In this document: piece after piece, positions 50,351-50,395 of the stretch | Layout of the letters: every line of letters begins with the position of its first letter | How positions within the stretch are numbered: the stretch's first letter is position 1 | Made by a program: the position numbers and the translations under genes | The notes under the pieces: generated by a model | The model's input: only the letters and a program-made list of their open reading frames with translations | The model's database searches: none | What the model was told of the DNA's origin: nothing | Source of the DNA: JAJZQD01 sp021847735 | GTDB taxonomy: Bacteria > Bacillota > Thermincolia > Thermincolales > UBA2595 | NCBI GenBank assembly: GCA_027324025.1 | Contig: DAHVYW010000053.1 | Coordinates: forward strand, 1-50,395 | DNA length: 50,395 nucleotides | Direction: 5' to 3'

Positions 50351-50395
50351 GTGAACTCGTTCAGCTAAAGCTGAACATCGAAACTTCAGTGGGGG
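50351..50395 (+). repeat. 112-bp repeat, copy 3, cut by the window end
   Basis: The first 45 bases match 15225-15269 without a difference. The element begins one base after the yraN stop. In element orientation the right flank is TTAAAAG, again beginning with TT. Confidence 0.85.

Noticed and set aside
1..50395. CRISPR arrays, tRNA and rRNA genes
   Set aside because: No regularly spaced direct repeats, no CCA-ended cloverleaf and no conserved rRNA segment was seen by eye.

Overview
The window looks like chromosome of an anaerobic, spore-forming Firmicute of the Peptococcaceae/Desulfotomaculum type. This is inferred from gene content and order only: ylbJ (a sporulation membrane protein), the yceD-rpmF-fapR-plsX-fab-rnc-smc-ftsY-ffh-rpsP-trmD-rplS-rnhB housekeeping backbone, a tungsten-type aldehyde:ferredoxin oxidoreductase, and an 11-subunit complex I operon without the NADH-oxidising module. 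No tRNA, rRNA or CRISPR array was seen.

Layout. 1-703: a decayed IS1595-type transposase behind a promoter flanked by two LexA-like boxes. 704-3264 (minus strand): ylbJ and tmcAL. 3454-13207: yceD, rpmF, then a FapR-controlled type II fatty-acid operon (fapR-plsX-fabH-fabK-fabD-fabG-acpP, a second FabK-like flavoprotein, fabF) running into rnc. 13204-16627: a radical SAM protein, a small minus-strand gene, a cobT remnant broken by a 112-bp repeat, and a membrane diguanylate cyclase. 16666-22739: a strongly structured RNA-like element, smc, a JAMM-like protein and ftsY.

22772-29890: seven genes inserted between ftsY and ylxM-ffh: a methylthio-nucleoside phosphorylase, mtnA, a SAH/SIH hydrolase, a MoaD-like protein, an aldehyde:ferredoxin oxidoreductase, a class II aldolase and an MTA/SAH deaminase. 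Together they read as a route that recycles the waste products of S-adenosylmethionine: deamination first, then phosphorolysis, isomerisation, aldol cleavage to DHAP plus a methylthio-aldehyde, and oxidation of that aldehyde by the tungsten enzyme. This is the most interesting system in the window. The individual families are recognisable; the assembled pathway is inference.

30104-38465: a small unknown gene, then ylxM-ffh-rpsP-khpA-ylqD-rimM-trmD-RNA methyltransferase-rplS-lepB-rbgA-rnhB (translation and protein targeting), with several candidate RNA switches. 38613-49730: an HD-GYP c-di-GMP phosphodiesterase and nuoABCDHIJKLMN. 49991-50350: yraN, which in related genomes usually lies close to rnhB, so the HD-GYP/nuo block interrupts that order.

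Three copies of one 112-bp, three-hairpin repeat (4288-4399, 15225-15336, 50351 to the window end) are identical wherever they can be compared. They have the features expected of a non-autonomous IS200/IS605-type element: subterminal hairpins, no target duplication and a shared TTTTAT left flank. Insertion into the cobT remnant fixes the ends of the element to the base.
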